DNA of 64,000 nt from Desemzia sp. RIT 804 (GTDB taxonomy: Bacteria > Bacillota > Bacilli > Lactobacillales > Carnobacteriaceae), in NCBI RefSeq assembly GCF_016892605.1, contig NZ_JAFEMV010000005.1, positions 186,001-250,000 on the forward strand, written 5' to 3'. The translations under genes were made by a program, and so were the position numbers. Below the pieces are notes generated by a model. It made no database searches and was not told where the DNA came from. It saw nothing but the letters and a program-made list of their open reading frames with translations. This document shows, piece after piece, positions 18,749-27,011 of the stretch (positions within the stretch are counted from its first letter, which is position 1; each line of letters starts with the position of its first letter).

Positions 18749-19456
18749 ATGCAAGTAGAATTTTTTCATGATGTGATTTGCAGTTTTTGTTTTCCGATGT
18801 CTTACCGCATGAGAAAAGTAGCTGAGAAATATCCAAAATTAGAAATTGTTCACCGTTCATTTGCTTTAGGGTGGGAGAAAGACCAATTCATTCAAATGTT
18901 TGGTTCTCATGAAGCTGTAAAGCCTGAAGTTATCCATCATTGGGAAAGCGCCAACCAAAATGATGACGAACACCGCTTTAATATTGTTGGAATGAAAGAA
19001 CAAGACTTCTTATTCCCGACCTCTAAAAATGGTTTGAAAGCTGCTAAAGCTGCTGGTCTTATTGCAGATCAAGCAGCGTATTGGAATGTGTTTGATGGCT
19101 TACAGAATGCATTATTTGTCGAAAATAAAGATATTTCTGATGTGGCTGTTATTGAAGCTGTTGTGAAACAAACTTCTGTTGATTTTGATACTTGGAAAGT
19201 TCAATTTGAAAATCCAGAAACTGAACAAGCTGTTATTGAGGATCTGGAAAAAGTCCAAGCTTATGGTATTCAAGGAGCGCCGGCGGTAGTGGTAAACCAA
19301 AAATATTTAATCAGCGGAGCACAACCTCAAGAAGTCATTGAGCAAACGATTGAAAAAATTGCTGAAGAAGAAGGATTTCAATTAAAAGGATTACAAATGA
19401 TGGGCACAGATGCCCAAGCTTGCAACATGATCGATGGCAAATGGGTTTGTGATTAG
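18749..19456 (+). CDS. DsbA-family (FrnE-like) thiol oxidoreductase
   Basis: A 235-residue cytoplasmic protein with a thioredoxin fold and inserted helical domain, of the DsbA/FrnE type. The active-site pair is Cys11-Ser-Phe-Cys14 at the end of strand one. The cis-proline loop is GAPAVVVNQKY near residue 177. There is no signal peptide, so it acts in the cytosol, probably in disulfide exchange or oxidative-stress defence. Good ribosome site (AGGAGTGTTGAC). It stands alone between the uidA cluster and mgtA, with a strong terminator after it. Confidence 0.85.
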   Translation: MQVEFFHDVICSFCFPMSYRMRKVAEKYPKLEIVHRSFALGWEKDQFIQMFGSHEAVKPEVIHHWESANQNDDEHRFNIVGMKEQDFLFPTSKNGLKAAKAAGLIADQAAYWNVFDGLQNALFVENKDISDVAVIEAVVKQTSVDFDTWKVQFENPETEQAVIEDLEKVQAYGIQGAPAVVVNQKYLISGAQPQEVIEQTIEKIAEEEGFQLKGLQMMGTDAQACNMIDGKWVCD

Positions 19457-19502
19457 TTTTTTAAATGTGCTGGATTACCATCTTATTTTTATTCTGATAA
19501 TT

Positions 19503-19540
19503 AAAAAAGAGATCTTAAGGGTTGCCTTAAGATCTCTTTT
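19503..19540. terminator. Bidirectional terminator between convergent genes
   Basis: A 16-bp perfect stem (AAAAGAGATCTTAAGG) with a 4-nt loop. It serves the DsbA-like gene (+) and mgtA (-). Confidence 0.88.
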
Positions 19541-19582
19541 GGTATTTGATTTATTTTAGAAGCTGCTTTTTGACACCTAATA

Positions 19583-22198
19583 TCACAACCATTGTTTATT
19601 GATTTTTATATAAATGTCTTTAACTACTTGAGTGGTTACAATATAAGCGATAACGATCAAGATCATCCATTTCCAGTAGCTTGTTGGTAAGGCTACGAAA
19701 TCAAAGAACGTTCCAAATTTACTCCCCGGGATCAACACAGCAGCCGCAATAACTGCTAGAGTGGATATAGTTACACTTAGACTAGCTCTACTTTGGATAA
19801 ATGGAATTTTCTTCGTTCGGATGACATGTACAACGACCGTTTGTGTGATCAATCCAATAACAAACCATCCAGAGTGGAACAGTGCTGCATCTTGAACAGT
19901 GTTGGCTTGGAAAACAAACCACATCAGTATAAAGGTTAAAATATCAAAAATAGAACTGATTGGTCCAATACTAAACGTAAATTTTAATAAATCGGAAGTT
20001 CCCCATTTAGAAGGTTTCATTAAGTCTTCTGGATCCATTGTATCCCAAGGAATCGTTAATTGAGCCACATCATAGATGAGATTTTGTACTAGTAATTGAA
20101 TCGAGAGCATTGGCAAGAAGGGAAGGAAAGCACTAGCAACTAATACACTAAACACATTTCCAAAGTTGGAACTGATCGTCATTTTAATGTATTTCATCAT
20201 ATTCCCAAATACAGTTCGACCTTCTAATACTCCATCTTCTAAAACTGTTAAACTCTTTTCCAGAAGAATGATAGAGCTGGCTTCTTTGGTAATATCTGCA
20301 GCTGTATCCACCGATATTCCTACGTCAGCCATTCTTAATGCTGGAGCGTCATTGATTCCATCACCCATAAAACCTACAGTATGGCCTTTTTGCTGCAACA
20401 ATTGAATAATACGAGATTTTTGAGTGGGGTTTAATTTGGCAAAGAGATTGACTTCTTCTGTAGCTCTCATCAAATCTTCGTCATCCATAGTTTCTAGTTC
20501 TGTACCAAGGACAACGCGATTGACTTCGATACCTACTTCGTTGCAAATCTTCTGCGCGACGATTTCATTGTCACCGGTTAATACTTTTACATTCACGCCG
20601 TGTTCATGAAGCGACTGAATAGCAGTGATAGAAGATTGCTTTGGCGGATCCAAAAAGCCCATAAACCCAGTTAAAACCATCTCTGCTTCATCTTCAATAG
20701 AGTAGACAGCTGAGCCATGAACATTTTGCTTGTAAGCAACGGCTAATACCCGCATACCATCTTTGTTCATTTTGATACTGACTTGTTCCATTGTTTTTTG
20801 CAGTTCGGGTGTTAATGAGACAACTTTTCCATCTAATTCGACGTACTGACAGACCTTCAACATTTCTTCTACAGCACCCTTAGTGATCATGATTTCTTGT
20901 TCCCCAGCTTTAACAGCTACTGTTAGGCGGCGTCTAGAGAAATCAAATGGGATCTCATCAATTTTTTCAACATTTTGTAAGCAATCTTCATCGCGGTTTT
21001 CATTAAAGTATTCGATAACAGCATGGTCCATGACATTTTTCCAACCAGTTTGATAATTGGAATTCATAAATGCTAGTTCTAAAACACGTTCGCTTTCTTC
21101 ACCGACAGGGTTAGTATGGCGGACCAAAACGACTTTGTCTTCAGTTATAGTACCTGTTTTATCAGTACACAACACATCCATAGCCCCTAAGTTTTGAATT
21201 GCATTTAGCTCTTTAACGATCACTTTTTTCTTCGACATCGTAATGGCGCCTTTAGCTAAGTTGCTGGTGATGATCATGGGCAACATTTCAGGCGTCAAAC
21301 CAACGGCTACTGCTATAGAGAAGAAGAAGGCTTCCATCCAATCGCCTTTTGAAATTCCGTTGAGTAAAAAGACGATCGGGACCATGACCAACATAAAGTT
21401 GATTAACAATTTACTAACATTTTTTACGCCGCGATCAAAACTGGTTTCACCTCTGGACTGAGAAGATTGAAGAGCGATATCTCCAAAGAGAGTATTTTTT
21501 CCTGTTTTTGCAACGACTATTTTCCCTTGTCCACTTAACACATCAGTTCCCATGAATAGTAAATTTTCAAGATCTAAAGCAGTAAGTTGTGAAGGTTCTT
21601 GTTCTGTTTCTATTTGAACAAATTTTTCTATAGGCATAGATTCTCCAGTTAAAGATGATTGGTTCACAAATAAATCCTTAGCCCAAATCAAACGGGCATC
21701 TGCAGGAATCAAGTCTCCAGTGGATAAATGAACGATATCTCCGGGGACGACTTCGTCCATAGGGATTTCTTTTGTGACACCGTCTCTAGTTACGGTACAA
21801 GTTGTTTCAATCAGCTCTTTCAAATTTAAACTAGCTTTTTGTGAGCGGTATTCCTGAATAAAATGAAGACCTGCACTGAACACAATCATTAATCCCATAA
21901 CAATACTAGCTTCAAAGTCTTTGGTAGCTGCTGAAACCACTAATAAAAGAGCTAAAACATAAATAAAAGGATCTTTAAAAGCTTGTATCAGCAAGATATA
22001 CCAAGGAATCGGTTTTTGTGAAGCTACTTCATTTAAACCGAATTTTTCTAGTCGTTTTTCAGCTTCTAATTCGCTCAAACCAGTTGCTTGTGTATCCAAT
22101 TGTTTCATGAAAGATTGTTCTTCAAGATAGCCGATTTCTTTCAATTGGTTATTTTTAGATTTTCTTTCTGTATAAATAGATTTCTTTTTATTTACCAT
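19583..22198 (-). CDS. mgtA: Magnesium-translocating P-type ATPase
   Basis: An 871-residue P3B ATPase of the MgtA/MgtB family importing Mg2+ across the membrane. Features in order: cation-ATPase N-terminal domain, TGES actuator motif near residue 183, membrane motif GLTPEMLPMI, phosphorylation motif DKTGT near residue 345, hinge GDGINDAPAL near residue 612, and a C-terminal helical bundle. Two adjacent ATG codons occur; the second (22198) has the better distance (7 nt) from AGGAGG. Control is by an M-box riboswitch about 340-500 bp upstream, with a small leader ORF in between. Confidence 0.95.
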   Translation of the reverse strand: MVNKKKSIYTERKSKNNQLKEIGYLEEQSFMKQLDTQATGLSELEAEKRLEKFGLNEVASQKPIPWYILLIQAFKDPFIYVLALLLVVSAATKDFEASIVMGLMIVFSAGLHFIQEYRSQKASLNLKELIETTCTVTRDGVTKEIPMDEVVPGDIVHLSTGDLIPADARLIWAKDLFVNQSSLTGESMPIEKFVQIETEQEPSQLTALDLENLLFMGTDVLSGQGKIVVAKTGKNTLFGDIALQSSQSRGETSFDRGVKNVSKLLINFMLVMVPIVFLLNGISKGDWMEAFFFSIAVAVGLTPEMLPMIITSNLAKGAITMSKKKVIVKELNAIQNLGAMDVLCTDKTGTITEDKVVLVRHTNPVGEESERVLELAFMNSNYQTGWKNVMDHAVIEYFNENRDEDCLQNVEKIDEIPFDFSRRRLTVAVKAGEQEIMITKGAVEEMLKVCQYVELDGKVVSLTPELQKTMEQVSIKMNKDGMRVLAVAYKQNVHGSAVYSIEDEAEMVLTGFMGFLDPPKQSSITAIQSLHEHGVNVKVLTGDNEIVAQKICNEVGIEVNRVVLGTELETMDDEDLMRATEEVNLFAKLNPTQKSRIIQLLQQKGHTVGFMGDGINDAPALRMADVGISVDTAADITKEASSIILLEKSLTVLEDGVLEGRTVFGNMMKYIKMTISSNFGNVFSVLVASAFLPFLPMLSIQLLVQNLIYDVAQLTIPWDTMDPEDLMKPSKWGTSDLLKFTFSIGPISSIFDILTFILMWFVFQANTVQDAALFHSGWFVIGLITQTVVVHVIRTKKIPFIQSRASLSVTISTLAVIAAAVLIPGSKFGTFFDFVALPTSYWKWMILIVIAYIVTTQVVKDIYIKINKQWL

Positions 22199-22220
22199 CA
22201 TTTTTCCTCCTTGTATTATC

Positions 22221-22286
22221 GGAAAAATAAGGTTGCTACATGGTCATCTTAACTAAAAGGGTCATGGCAGTTTGGCTTATTTTTCC
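22221..22286 (-). promoter_or_regulatory. Inverted repeat overlapping the mgtA leader ORF
   Basis: An 11-bp perfect inverted repeat (GGAAAAATAAG at 22276-22286 and CTTATTTTTCC at 22221-22231, minus-strand sense) with a 44-nt loop. The first arm lies inside the 34-codon leader ORF, whose stop codon is in the loop. The second arm ends 10 nt before the mgtA ribosome site. Ribosomes on the leader ORF would melt the stem. Confidence 0.5.
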
Positions 22287-22340
22287 ATTACTTTTCCAAC
22301 AATCATTCTTCTTCCTATCACTTGTAGAACTCTGTTCCAT
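22236..22340 (-). CDS. Small leader ORF upstream of mgtA (34 aa)
   Basis: A 34-codon ORF between the M-box terminator and mgtA. The ATG has a textbook ribosome site, GAGGTG, 6 nt upstream. The product begins MEQSSTSDRKKND, is polar at first, and ends TAMTLLVKMTM. I do not recognise it; it is unlike the hydrophobic MgtR/MgtS peptides. Its position in a Mg2+-controlled leader, and the hairpin that overlaps its 3' half, suggest a leader peptide or a regulator of MgtA. Only the ribosome site and position support it; there is no homology evidence. Confidence 0.5.
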   Translation of the reverse strand: MEQSSTSDRKKNDCWKSNGKISQTAMTLLVKMTM

Positions 22341-22431
22341 ACCATTCACCTCGTTTTAGATATTATTTTTGAAATGTTTTGTTAATACTTCCTAGCAATG
22401 AGAAAAAACTAGACATAGGAGTTAGAATAAC

Positions 22432-22472
22432 AAAAAAAGCATACACTCTGTCCAACGATAGAGTGTATGCTT
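22432..22472 (-). terminator. M-box attenuator terminator
   Basis: A 13-bp perfect stem (AAGCATACACTCT arm) followed by a T run on the minus strand, placed after the M-box aptamer. Its 5' arm and loop can instead pair with the 3' strand of the aptamer (see M-box entry). Confidence 0.9.
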
Positions 22473-22540
22473 GAATGTCCATTCTAAATAAACAATTCCA
22501 TATCCAGATAAAGTTTTTTGCACATCAAAAAAACTTTATT

Positions 22541-22702
22541 GCCTTCTCCATCGTTGAGTTTTAGCACTATATGGCGTAGATTATTCATCAGCTACATTAA
22601 AAATGACCTTCTATCGATCATTCCTGTTGACCCATTGGTGTCTCTCGACGTTTTTGGGCAGCAGCGTTTTTCCATATAGGAGCCTCACCTAACAGAAGCT
22701 TT
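22541..22702 (-). promoter_or_regulatory. M-box (ykoK) magnesium riboswitch
   Basis: Minus-strand sequence contains the conserved M-box core in order: GTTAGGTGAGGCTCCTATAT, CGCTGCTGCCCAAAAACGTC, ACACCAATGGGTCAACAGGA, TTTTTAATGTAGCTG, GCCATATAGTGCTAAA. Mg2+ binding compacts the aptamer and lets the downstream terminator form. The aptamer 3' strand CAACGATGGAG (22546-22556) is complementary over 11 bp, with one wobble, to CTCTATCGTTG in the terminator (22453-22463). This gives a clear antiterminator. Confidence 0.96.
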
Positions 22703-22723
22703 ATTCATTTCATTTCGTTTACC

Positions 22724-22752
22724 ATGCTAGACTAAATAATTTCATAAGTCAA
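22724..22752 (-). promoter_or_regulatory. mgtA promoter
   Basis: TTGACT (22747-22752), a 17-bp spacer and TAGCAT (22724-22729) on the minus strand, placing the start near 22716, just ahead of the M-box. Confidence 0.75.
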
Positions 22753-23139
22753 GTTTGTCGAAAGAACAAATGAGTAGAAAAAGAACGATATTTGAATGAG
22801 AATTCTGAAAAGAGCGGATTCATTGCCAGTGAAGAAAATAAAATATAGAATAAATATAGAAATTAGAGAAATACATTATTTTCAAGGTACACCAACTAAT
22901 TAGGATAAGGTGAGTGTTAGTGACAACTTATTTAAAGGAGGCATACTAAGGAAAGTAATTGTGAAAATGGATAAGTCAAACAAGTGATTGAAGTTAGGAT
23001 ATAGATACTTTACTTTGTGAAGCGGGAAAAAAGCAAAATGATTTTCTTTTACGTTAGAAAGAAAAGAAGTATTCGTTAAAACAAAAAAGGTCATTTTCTT
23101 AAAAAAGAATAAAAAAAATGTGTTTTTATAGATTATATG
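22753..23139. other. Intergenic DNA, no gene recognised
   Basis: AT-rich, A-rich on the plus strand. A 25-codon plus-strand ORF (GTG near 22911, preceded by GGATAAG) contains an AAAGGAGG sequence that no usable start follows. Nothing here could be matched to a family. Confidence 0.4.
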
Positions 23140-23168
23140 TTGGAATTTTCACAAAATTGGTGTATGAT
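23140..23168 (+). promoter_or_regulatory. Promoter of the lipoprotein gene
   Basis: TTGGAA, a 17-bp spacer and TATGAT, about 94 bp before the start codon at 23262. Confidence 0.7.
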
Positions 23169-23261
23169 ATGAAGGAAGTTATGAATGTAATTGAAAAACG
23201 GGTTTATAATTGCACGCATAGCTTTGAAAGCGTATGAAAAAAATGGAGGTAAGAAAAGGTT

Positions 23262-23819
23262 ATGACTAAATTAAATAAAAAGAGAAACTTATTTTTCGGA
23301 GTTTGTGCATCATTTATTCTATTAGCAGCAGGTTGTGGAAACAATGAAGATACAACAGAAAGTGAATCTTCAGTTGATGAAAGTTCTGAAGTAATTACAA
23401 GTGCATCTATCAGCGACAAACCTGAAGATGTATTACCAGGTCTTAGCGAAAACGGTACTTGGATCTACGCTATTACAGATGACGTTACTGTAGAAGAAGA
23501 CATTATGGTAGCTGGAACTTTCCATGATGGTGGAGAAGACAGTGGAGATGTATATCGTAAATTAGCTTTATATGCACAAGATGAAGATCGTAACGTTACA
23601 GATGAATATACTTTAACAGCACCATCAATGACTGTTGAATCTCCAAACTTTAGAATCCAAAATGGTACATTTGCTGGAGATGTGATTGTTAAAGAAGAAG
23701 GATTCGAACTTGCTGATTCAACTATCGAAGGAAATGTTACTTTTGATTCTCAAGAATTGATGGACTCTGCTAAATTAGATGAAGGTACAGTAACTGGAGA
23801 AATCTCAGTAGCTGAATAA
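23262..23819 (+). CDS. Lipoprotein of unknown function
   Basis: A 185-residue acidic lipoprotein. The signal peptide ends in LLAAGC, with lipid-modified Cys25, followed by a Ser/Glu/Asp linker to about residue 50. The C-terminal half alternates short strand-like phrases (IQNGTFAGDVIV, STIEGNVTFD, EGTVTGEISV), as in beta-helix or bactofilin-like proteins, but I cannot assign a family. It should face outward on the membrane. It has its own promoter (23140-23168) and terminator, so it is a single-gene unit. Confidence 0.85.
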   Translation: MTKLNKKRNLFFGVCASFILLAAGCGNNEDTTESESSVDESSEVITSASISDKPEDVLPGLSENGTWIYAITDDVTVEEDIMVAGTFHDGGEDSGDVYRKLALYAQDEDRNVTDEYTLTAPSMTVESPNFRIQNGTFAGDVIVKEEGFELADSTIEGNVTFDSQELMDSAKLDEGTVTGEISVAE

Positions 23820-23833
23820 AAATAATAAATGAA

Positions 23834-23880
23834 TAGAACTATCTTGTCTTTTATGATAAAGACAGGGTAGTTCTTTTTTT
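23834..23880 (+). terminator. Terminator after the lipoprotein gene
   Basis: A long stem (AGAACTATCTTGTCTTT with AAAGACAGGGTAGTTCT) and a T7 run. Confidence 0.88.
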
Positions 23881-23982
23881 GATACATAAATTCAGTTGAT
23901 GGTAGGTATATAGTAGTGCTGGAAAAATTCTTTTGGTAAGATAGACTTAAAATAAGTGTAAGATAATCGAAGGAGGGATTCT

Positions 23983-24561
23983 GTGATTTCAAAAGATGTT
24001 TTGTTACTGTTAACAGATAAATGGGCAGACTGGGAAGCTTCGTATGCAATAGCAGAAATAAATTCTGTGCCACAATATTCGGTGAAAACCATTTCATTAG
24101 ATAAAGAATCAAAAGCTTCAATTGGCGGATTGCGTGCGGAAATTGATTATTCAATTAAGGAATACACAGATTTTGATCAACTTGCCATGGTTATCCTTCC
24201 TGGTGGATTTTCGTGGAAAGATAATCGGTATGACGAAATTGCCGCTTTTATCAAGCGAGTCCGAGATCAGCAAACTCCCATAGCTGCTATTTGTGGAGCA
24301 ACGATTTTTCTGGGAAGTTATGGTTTTCTTGATCATATAAAGCATACTGGAGACAGCTTTCAATTTTTTGAAGAACAAAATGGATACAATGGGGAAACTC
24401 ACTTTCTAGAAGCACAAGTAGTTCAAGACGATAATATCATTACAGCTAACGAAACAGCTGCGGTGGATTTTGCTTACGAAATTTATAAGTTATTGAAAAT
24501 TGATGAACCAGCCGAAATTGAAGAATGGTACAATAATTTTAAAAATGGATTTGTAAGATAA
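23983..24561 (+). CDS. DJ-1/PfpI family protein
   Basis: A 192-residue class I glutamine amidotransferase-like protein. The nucleophilic Cys104 is in AAICGAT and the conserved Glu18 in WADWEASYA, with the strand motif MVILPGGFSWKD between them. Members are stress chaperones, glyoxalases or peptidases; function cannot be fixed from sequence. The start is GTG at 23983 after GGAGGGATTCT. It stands alone ahead of the aldo/keto reductase. Confidence 0.87.
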   Translation: MISKDVLLLLTDKWADWEASYAIAEINSVPQYSVKTISLDKESKASIGGLRAEIDYSIKEYTDFDQLAMVILPGGFSWKDNRYDEIAAFIKRVRDQQTPIAAICGATIFLGSYGFLDHIKHTGDSFQFFEEQNGYNGETHFLEAQVVQDDNIITANETAAVDFAYEIYKLLKIDEPAEIEEWYNNFKNGFVR

Positions 24562-24656
24562 ATCGTTCTTTAAAAAATAAACCAGCAAAGATTTATGAAG
24601 ATAAAGAGTTTAATGTTATTCTAAATGTAGTAAGTTAATCATAGGGGGAAAGAACA

Positions 24657-25466
24657 ATGGAAACTATCACATTAGCAAACGGATTAGAGATGCCACTAGT
24701 TGGGACGGGAACAAACACTTATGGAAAAGAAGGCAATCAATATAATGGAGAGTTGAATGAGGACTTCAGCGCGTTAGAAAACGCTATCCAAGCAGGATAT
24801 CGATTGATCGACACGGCTATTTCTTACCGAAATGAAGCTGGCGTAGGAAAAACGATTGCTGATAGCGGAATCCCTCGGGATGATTTTTTTATCACAACTA
24901 AAATCCCGGCTGACGATACTTATATAGGTACGAAAGAAGCTGTAGAACAAACGATAACAAATAGTTTGGAAAACTTAGAAACGGATTACATTGATTTGTA
25001 TTTGATTCATCATCCAATCGAAGATGAAGCCAAATTAAAACATACTTGGGAAGTGCTGGAATCATTTGTGGACAACGGTAAAATCAAATCAATCGGTGTA
25101 TCGAATTTTGACATCGATTTATTGAAAACAGTGCAACAATTTGCACGTATCCAACCTACTGTAAACCAAATCCAATCAAATCCGCATACTTGGAACAACG
25201 AAGTGATCGAATATATGCAACAACATGATATTGTAGCTGAGGCTTGGGGACCATTAAGCAGAGTAACAGACGAACAAATCGCTAAACTCGATAAAATTGC
25301 TGAAAACTATGGCAAAAATTGGGCGCAAGTATTATTGCGTTATCAGATCCAAAGAGGTGTTGTAGTGATTCCAAAATCTCATAATAATGAACGTCAATCT
25401 TCTAATCTAGAATTGTTTGATTTTGAATTATCAGATGAGCATGTGATTCTGATTGAATCGTTGTAA
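24657..25466 (+). CDS. Aldo/keto reductase
   Basis: A 269-residue NADPH-dependent aldo/keto reductase of the 2,5-diketo-gluconate reductase type. The tetrad is Asp52 and Tyr57 in DTAISYRNE, Lys82 in TTKIP and His118 in LIHHP. The C-terminal cofactor motif VVIPKSHNNERQSSN is intact. It reduces aldehydes or ketones in the cytosol; the substrate is unknown. The start follows AGGGGGAAAGAACA. The gene is followed by repeat copy B. Confidence 0.9.
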   Translation: METITLANGLEMPLVGTGTNTYGKEGNQYNGELNEDFSALENAIQAGYRLIDTAISYRNEAGVGKTIADSGIPRDDFFITTKIPADDTYIGTKEAVEQTITNSLENLETDYIDLYLIHHPIEDEAKLKHTWEVLESFVDNGKIKSIGVSNFDIDLLKTVQQFARIQPTVNQIQSNPHTWNNEVIEYMQQHDIVAEAWGPLSRVTDEQIAKLDKIAENYGKNWAQVLLRYQIQRGVVVIPKSHNNERQSSNLELFDFELSDEHVILIESL

Positions 25467-25480
25467 ACTAAAAAAACAAA

Positions 25481-25597
25481 GCGAGACAAAAAGTTGTTTT
25501 GTCCACTGAATATAGCAGGACACCCATTATGAGAAGTATGCCTCATAATGGGTGTCCTGCTATAAAACTGTAATCGGCTTTTGAAACGTGTTTAAAA
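25481..25597 (+). repeat. Variable-core intergenic repeat, copy B
   Basis: Starts 15 bp after the aldo/keto reductase stop. 5' module GCGAGACAAAAAGTTG and GTCCACTGAATATA; core a perfect 23-bp inverted repeat (25511-25533 with 25542-25564, 8-nt loop); 3' module CTTTTGAAACGTGTTTAAAA. The core sequence is unrelated to that of copy A, while both end modules match. Confidence 0.78.
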
Positions 25598-25647
25598 TGA
25601 CAAGGCTATGATACTTTTATCTCTTTAGTTTTTTTTAGCCAGGATAA

Positions 25648-25980
25648 TCAGTATTCTTCAGGAATCCATTCCGTTGTTGGATGATAACGATAGTGAATAA
25701 GGTTGACTTTTCCAGCCTCTGTCAACACAATGCCTTCAGATATGAGACGATCTTTTTGAGTAAAAGATCCTTCATCATCTTTTATGGCGATTTCTCCTTT
25801 TGCGTTGATGATCCGGTGCCAAGGCAAATCATATTTCTGACTCATTGAATGCAATATGCGCACTACTTGACGGGCTCCCCGGGGATTTCCAGCAAGAGCA
25901 GCTATTTGACCGTAAGTCATCACTTTACCAGCAGGAACAGATTGAATGATACGAACAACACGTTCTGTAAAAGTAGTCAA
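25648..25980 (-). CDS. Alkyltransferase-like (ATL) DNA repair protein
   Basis: A 110-residue protein with the DNA-binding fold of O6-alkylguanine transferases. The nucleophilic Cys of the PCHR motif is Trp54 (PWHRI), the defining ATL substitution, so it can bind but not repair alkylated guanine and would pass lesions to nucleotide excision repair. The arginine finger region GARQVVRIL is present. The start is TTG at 25980 with AAAGGGG 8 nt upstream. Confidence 0.9.
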   Translation of the reverse strand: MTTFTERVVRIIQSVPAGKVMTYGQIAALAGNPRGARQVVRILHSMSQKYDLPWHRIINAKGEIAIKDDEGSFTQKDRLISEGIVLTEAGKVNLIHYRYHPTTEWIPEEY

Positions 25981-26016
25981 ATGTAGTACCCCTTTCTATA
26001 GTATTGTTAAGAACAA

Positions 26017-26048
26017 TAAAACCATCCACTCTTAGTGCGGACGGTTTT
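26017..26048 (-). terminator. Terminator upstream of the ATL gene
   Basis: On the minus strand, AAAACCGTCCGCACT pairs with AGTGGATGGTTTT and then TTTTATTG. It closes the transcript of the FAH-family gene. Confidence 0.72.
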
Positions 26049-26062
26049 AACAGGTGAATAGC

Positions 26063-26947
26063 CTAAAAGAAATTATTTGTTAAAGTCCCTAAATCACTGA
26101 TAGATATATCGATCGTATCTCCTGAAGAAATCCATTTAGATGGTGAAAAATCGCTACTCGTTTCCAGCACACCTTCAGGAGTTCCTGTAAAAATAAGATC
26201 TCCTGGTACAAGTGTCATGTACTGTGAAAGTGTACTTACGATTTCTGAGCAGCTGAACAGCATGTTTTTTGTATTGTTTTTTTGATGAATTTCACCATTC
26301 AGTGCTAAAGAGATGTCTAATTCATTTGGATCTACTTCATCTTTTGTAACGAGATAAGGTCCTATAGGCGCAAAATAATCTAACGTTTTTCCGGTCAATT
26401 GATTTTGAGAGGCGTCTTGCAGATCTCGCGCAGATAAATCATTTCCAATAGAATATCCCATGATATGCGTTAAAGCATTTTCAACGGTAACATTTTTCGC
26501 TTTTTTTCCAATCACTACAACCAGTTCTGCTCCAAAATCATACTTTTCCGCAAAAGTAGGCAACGGGATATTTTGATTGTGGGCTGCTAAACTATTTTTG
26601 AATTTGCTGCCAAATGAAAGAACCGTTGGGATAGATTCAATTTTCTCTGAAGCATGCAATACATAGTTGTAGTTTACCGTAATAATCTTGTCGGGGTTAG
26701 TGATGATAGGCAAAAAGTAAATATTATCCTCATTGATATAGACATTACTCAGTTTTTTTTCAACTACTTTTTGCTGCAAATTTTTTAATTGTGCCAAGCT
26801 ATTTTGTGGATCATTAAATATTTCGTCCATGCTGTTAACAGAAGATTCATTCAGGACTTTAGCAGCTCTTCGAACATCTAAAATTCCTTGATTCGTTTTA
26901 ATCCCTATTTTTTCAACATTTTGTTTTTTAAAATGGACGATTTTCAT
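26063..26947 (-). CDS. Fumarylacetoacetate hydrolase family protein
   Basis: A 294-residue FAH/MhpD-fold metal-dependent hydrolase. The C-terminal FAH domain carries the metal and active-site phrases AELVVVIGKKAKNV, GYSIGNDLSARDLQ and GDLIFTGTPEGV. Family members hydrolyse acylpyruvates or decarboxylate oxaloacetate; no aromatic catabolism genes are near, so acylpyruvase or oxaloacetate decarboxylase activity is the likelier role. Good ribosome site (AGGAAGGTGATTCG) before ATG 26947. It follows the acyltransferase gene on the same strand by 64 bp and may share its transcript. Confidence 0.85.
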   Translation of the reverse strand: MKIVHFKKQNVEKIGIKTNQGILDVRRAAKVLNESSVNSMDEIFNDPQNSLAQLKNLQQKVVEKKLSNVYINEDNIYFLPIITNPDKIITVNYNYVLHASEKIESIPTVLSFGSKFKNSLAAHNQNIPLPTFAEKYDFGAELVVVIGKKAKNVTVENALTHIMGYSIGNDLSARDLQDASQNQLTGKTLDYFAPIGPYLVTKDEVDPNELDISLALNGEIHQKNNTKNMLFSCSEIVSTLSQYMTLVPGDLIFTGTPEGVLETSSDFSPSKWISSGDTIDISISDLGTLTNNFF

Positions 26948-27011
26948 CGAATCACCTTCCTATAAAGAAGTATAAAAGAATTTTAAATGAAATTCAAAAA
27001 AGTCCGCTTTT

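Noticed and set aside
22900-23094. Minus-strand 64-residue ORF in the mgtA-lipoprotein gap
   Set aside because: Phe/Leu-rich low-complexity translation of A-rich DNA, with no ribosome site or family match.
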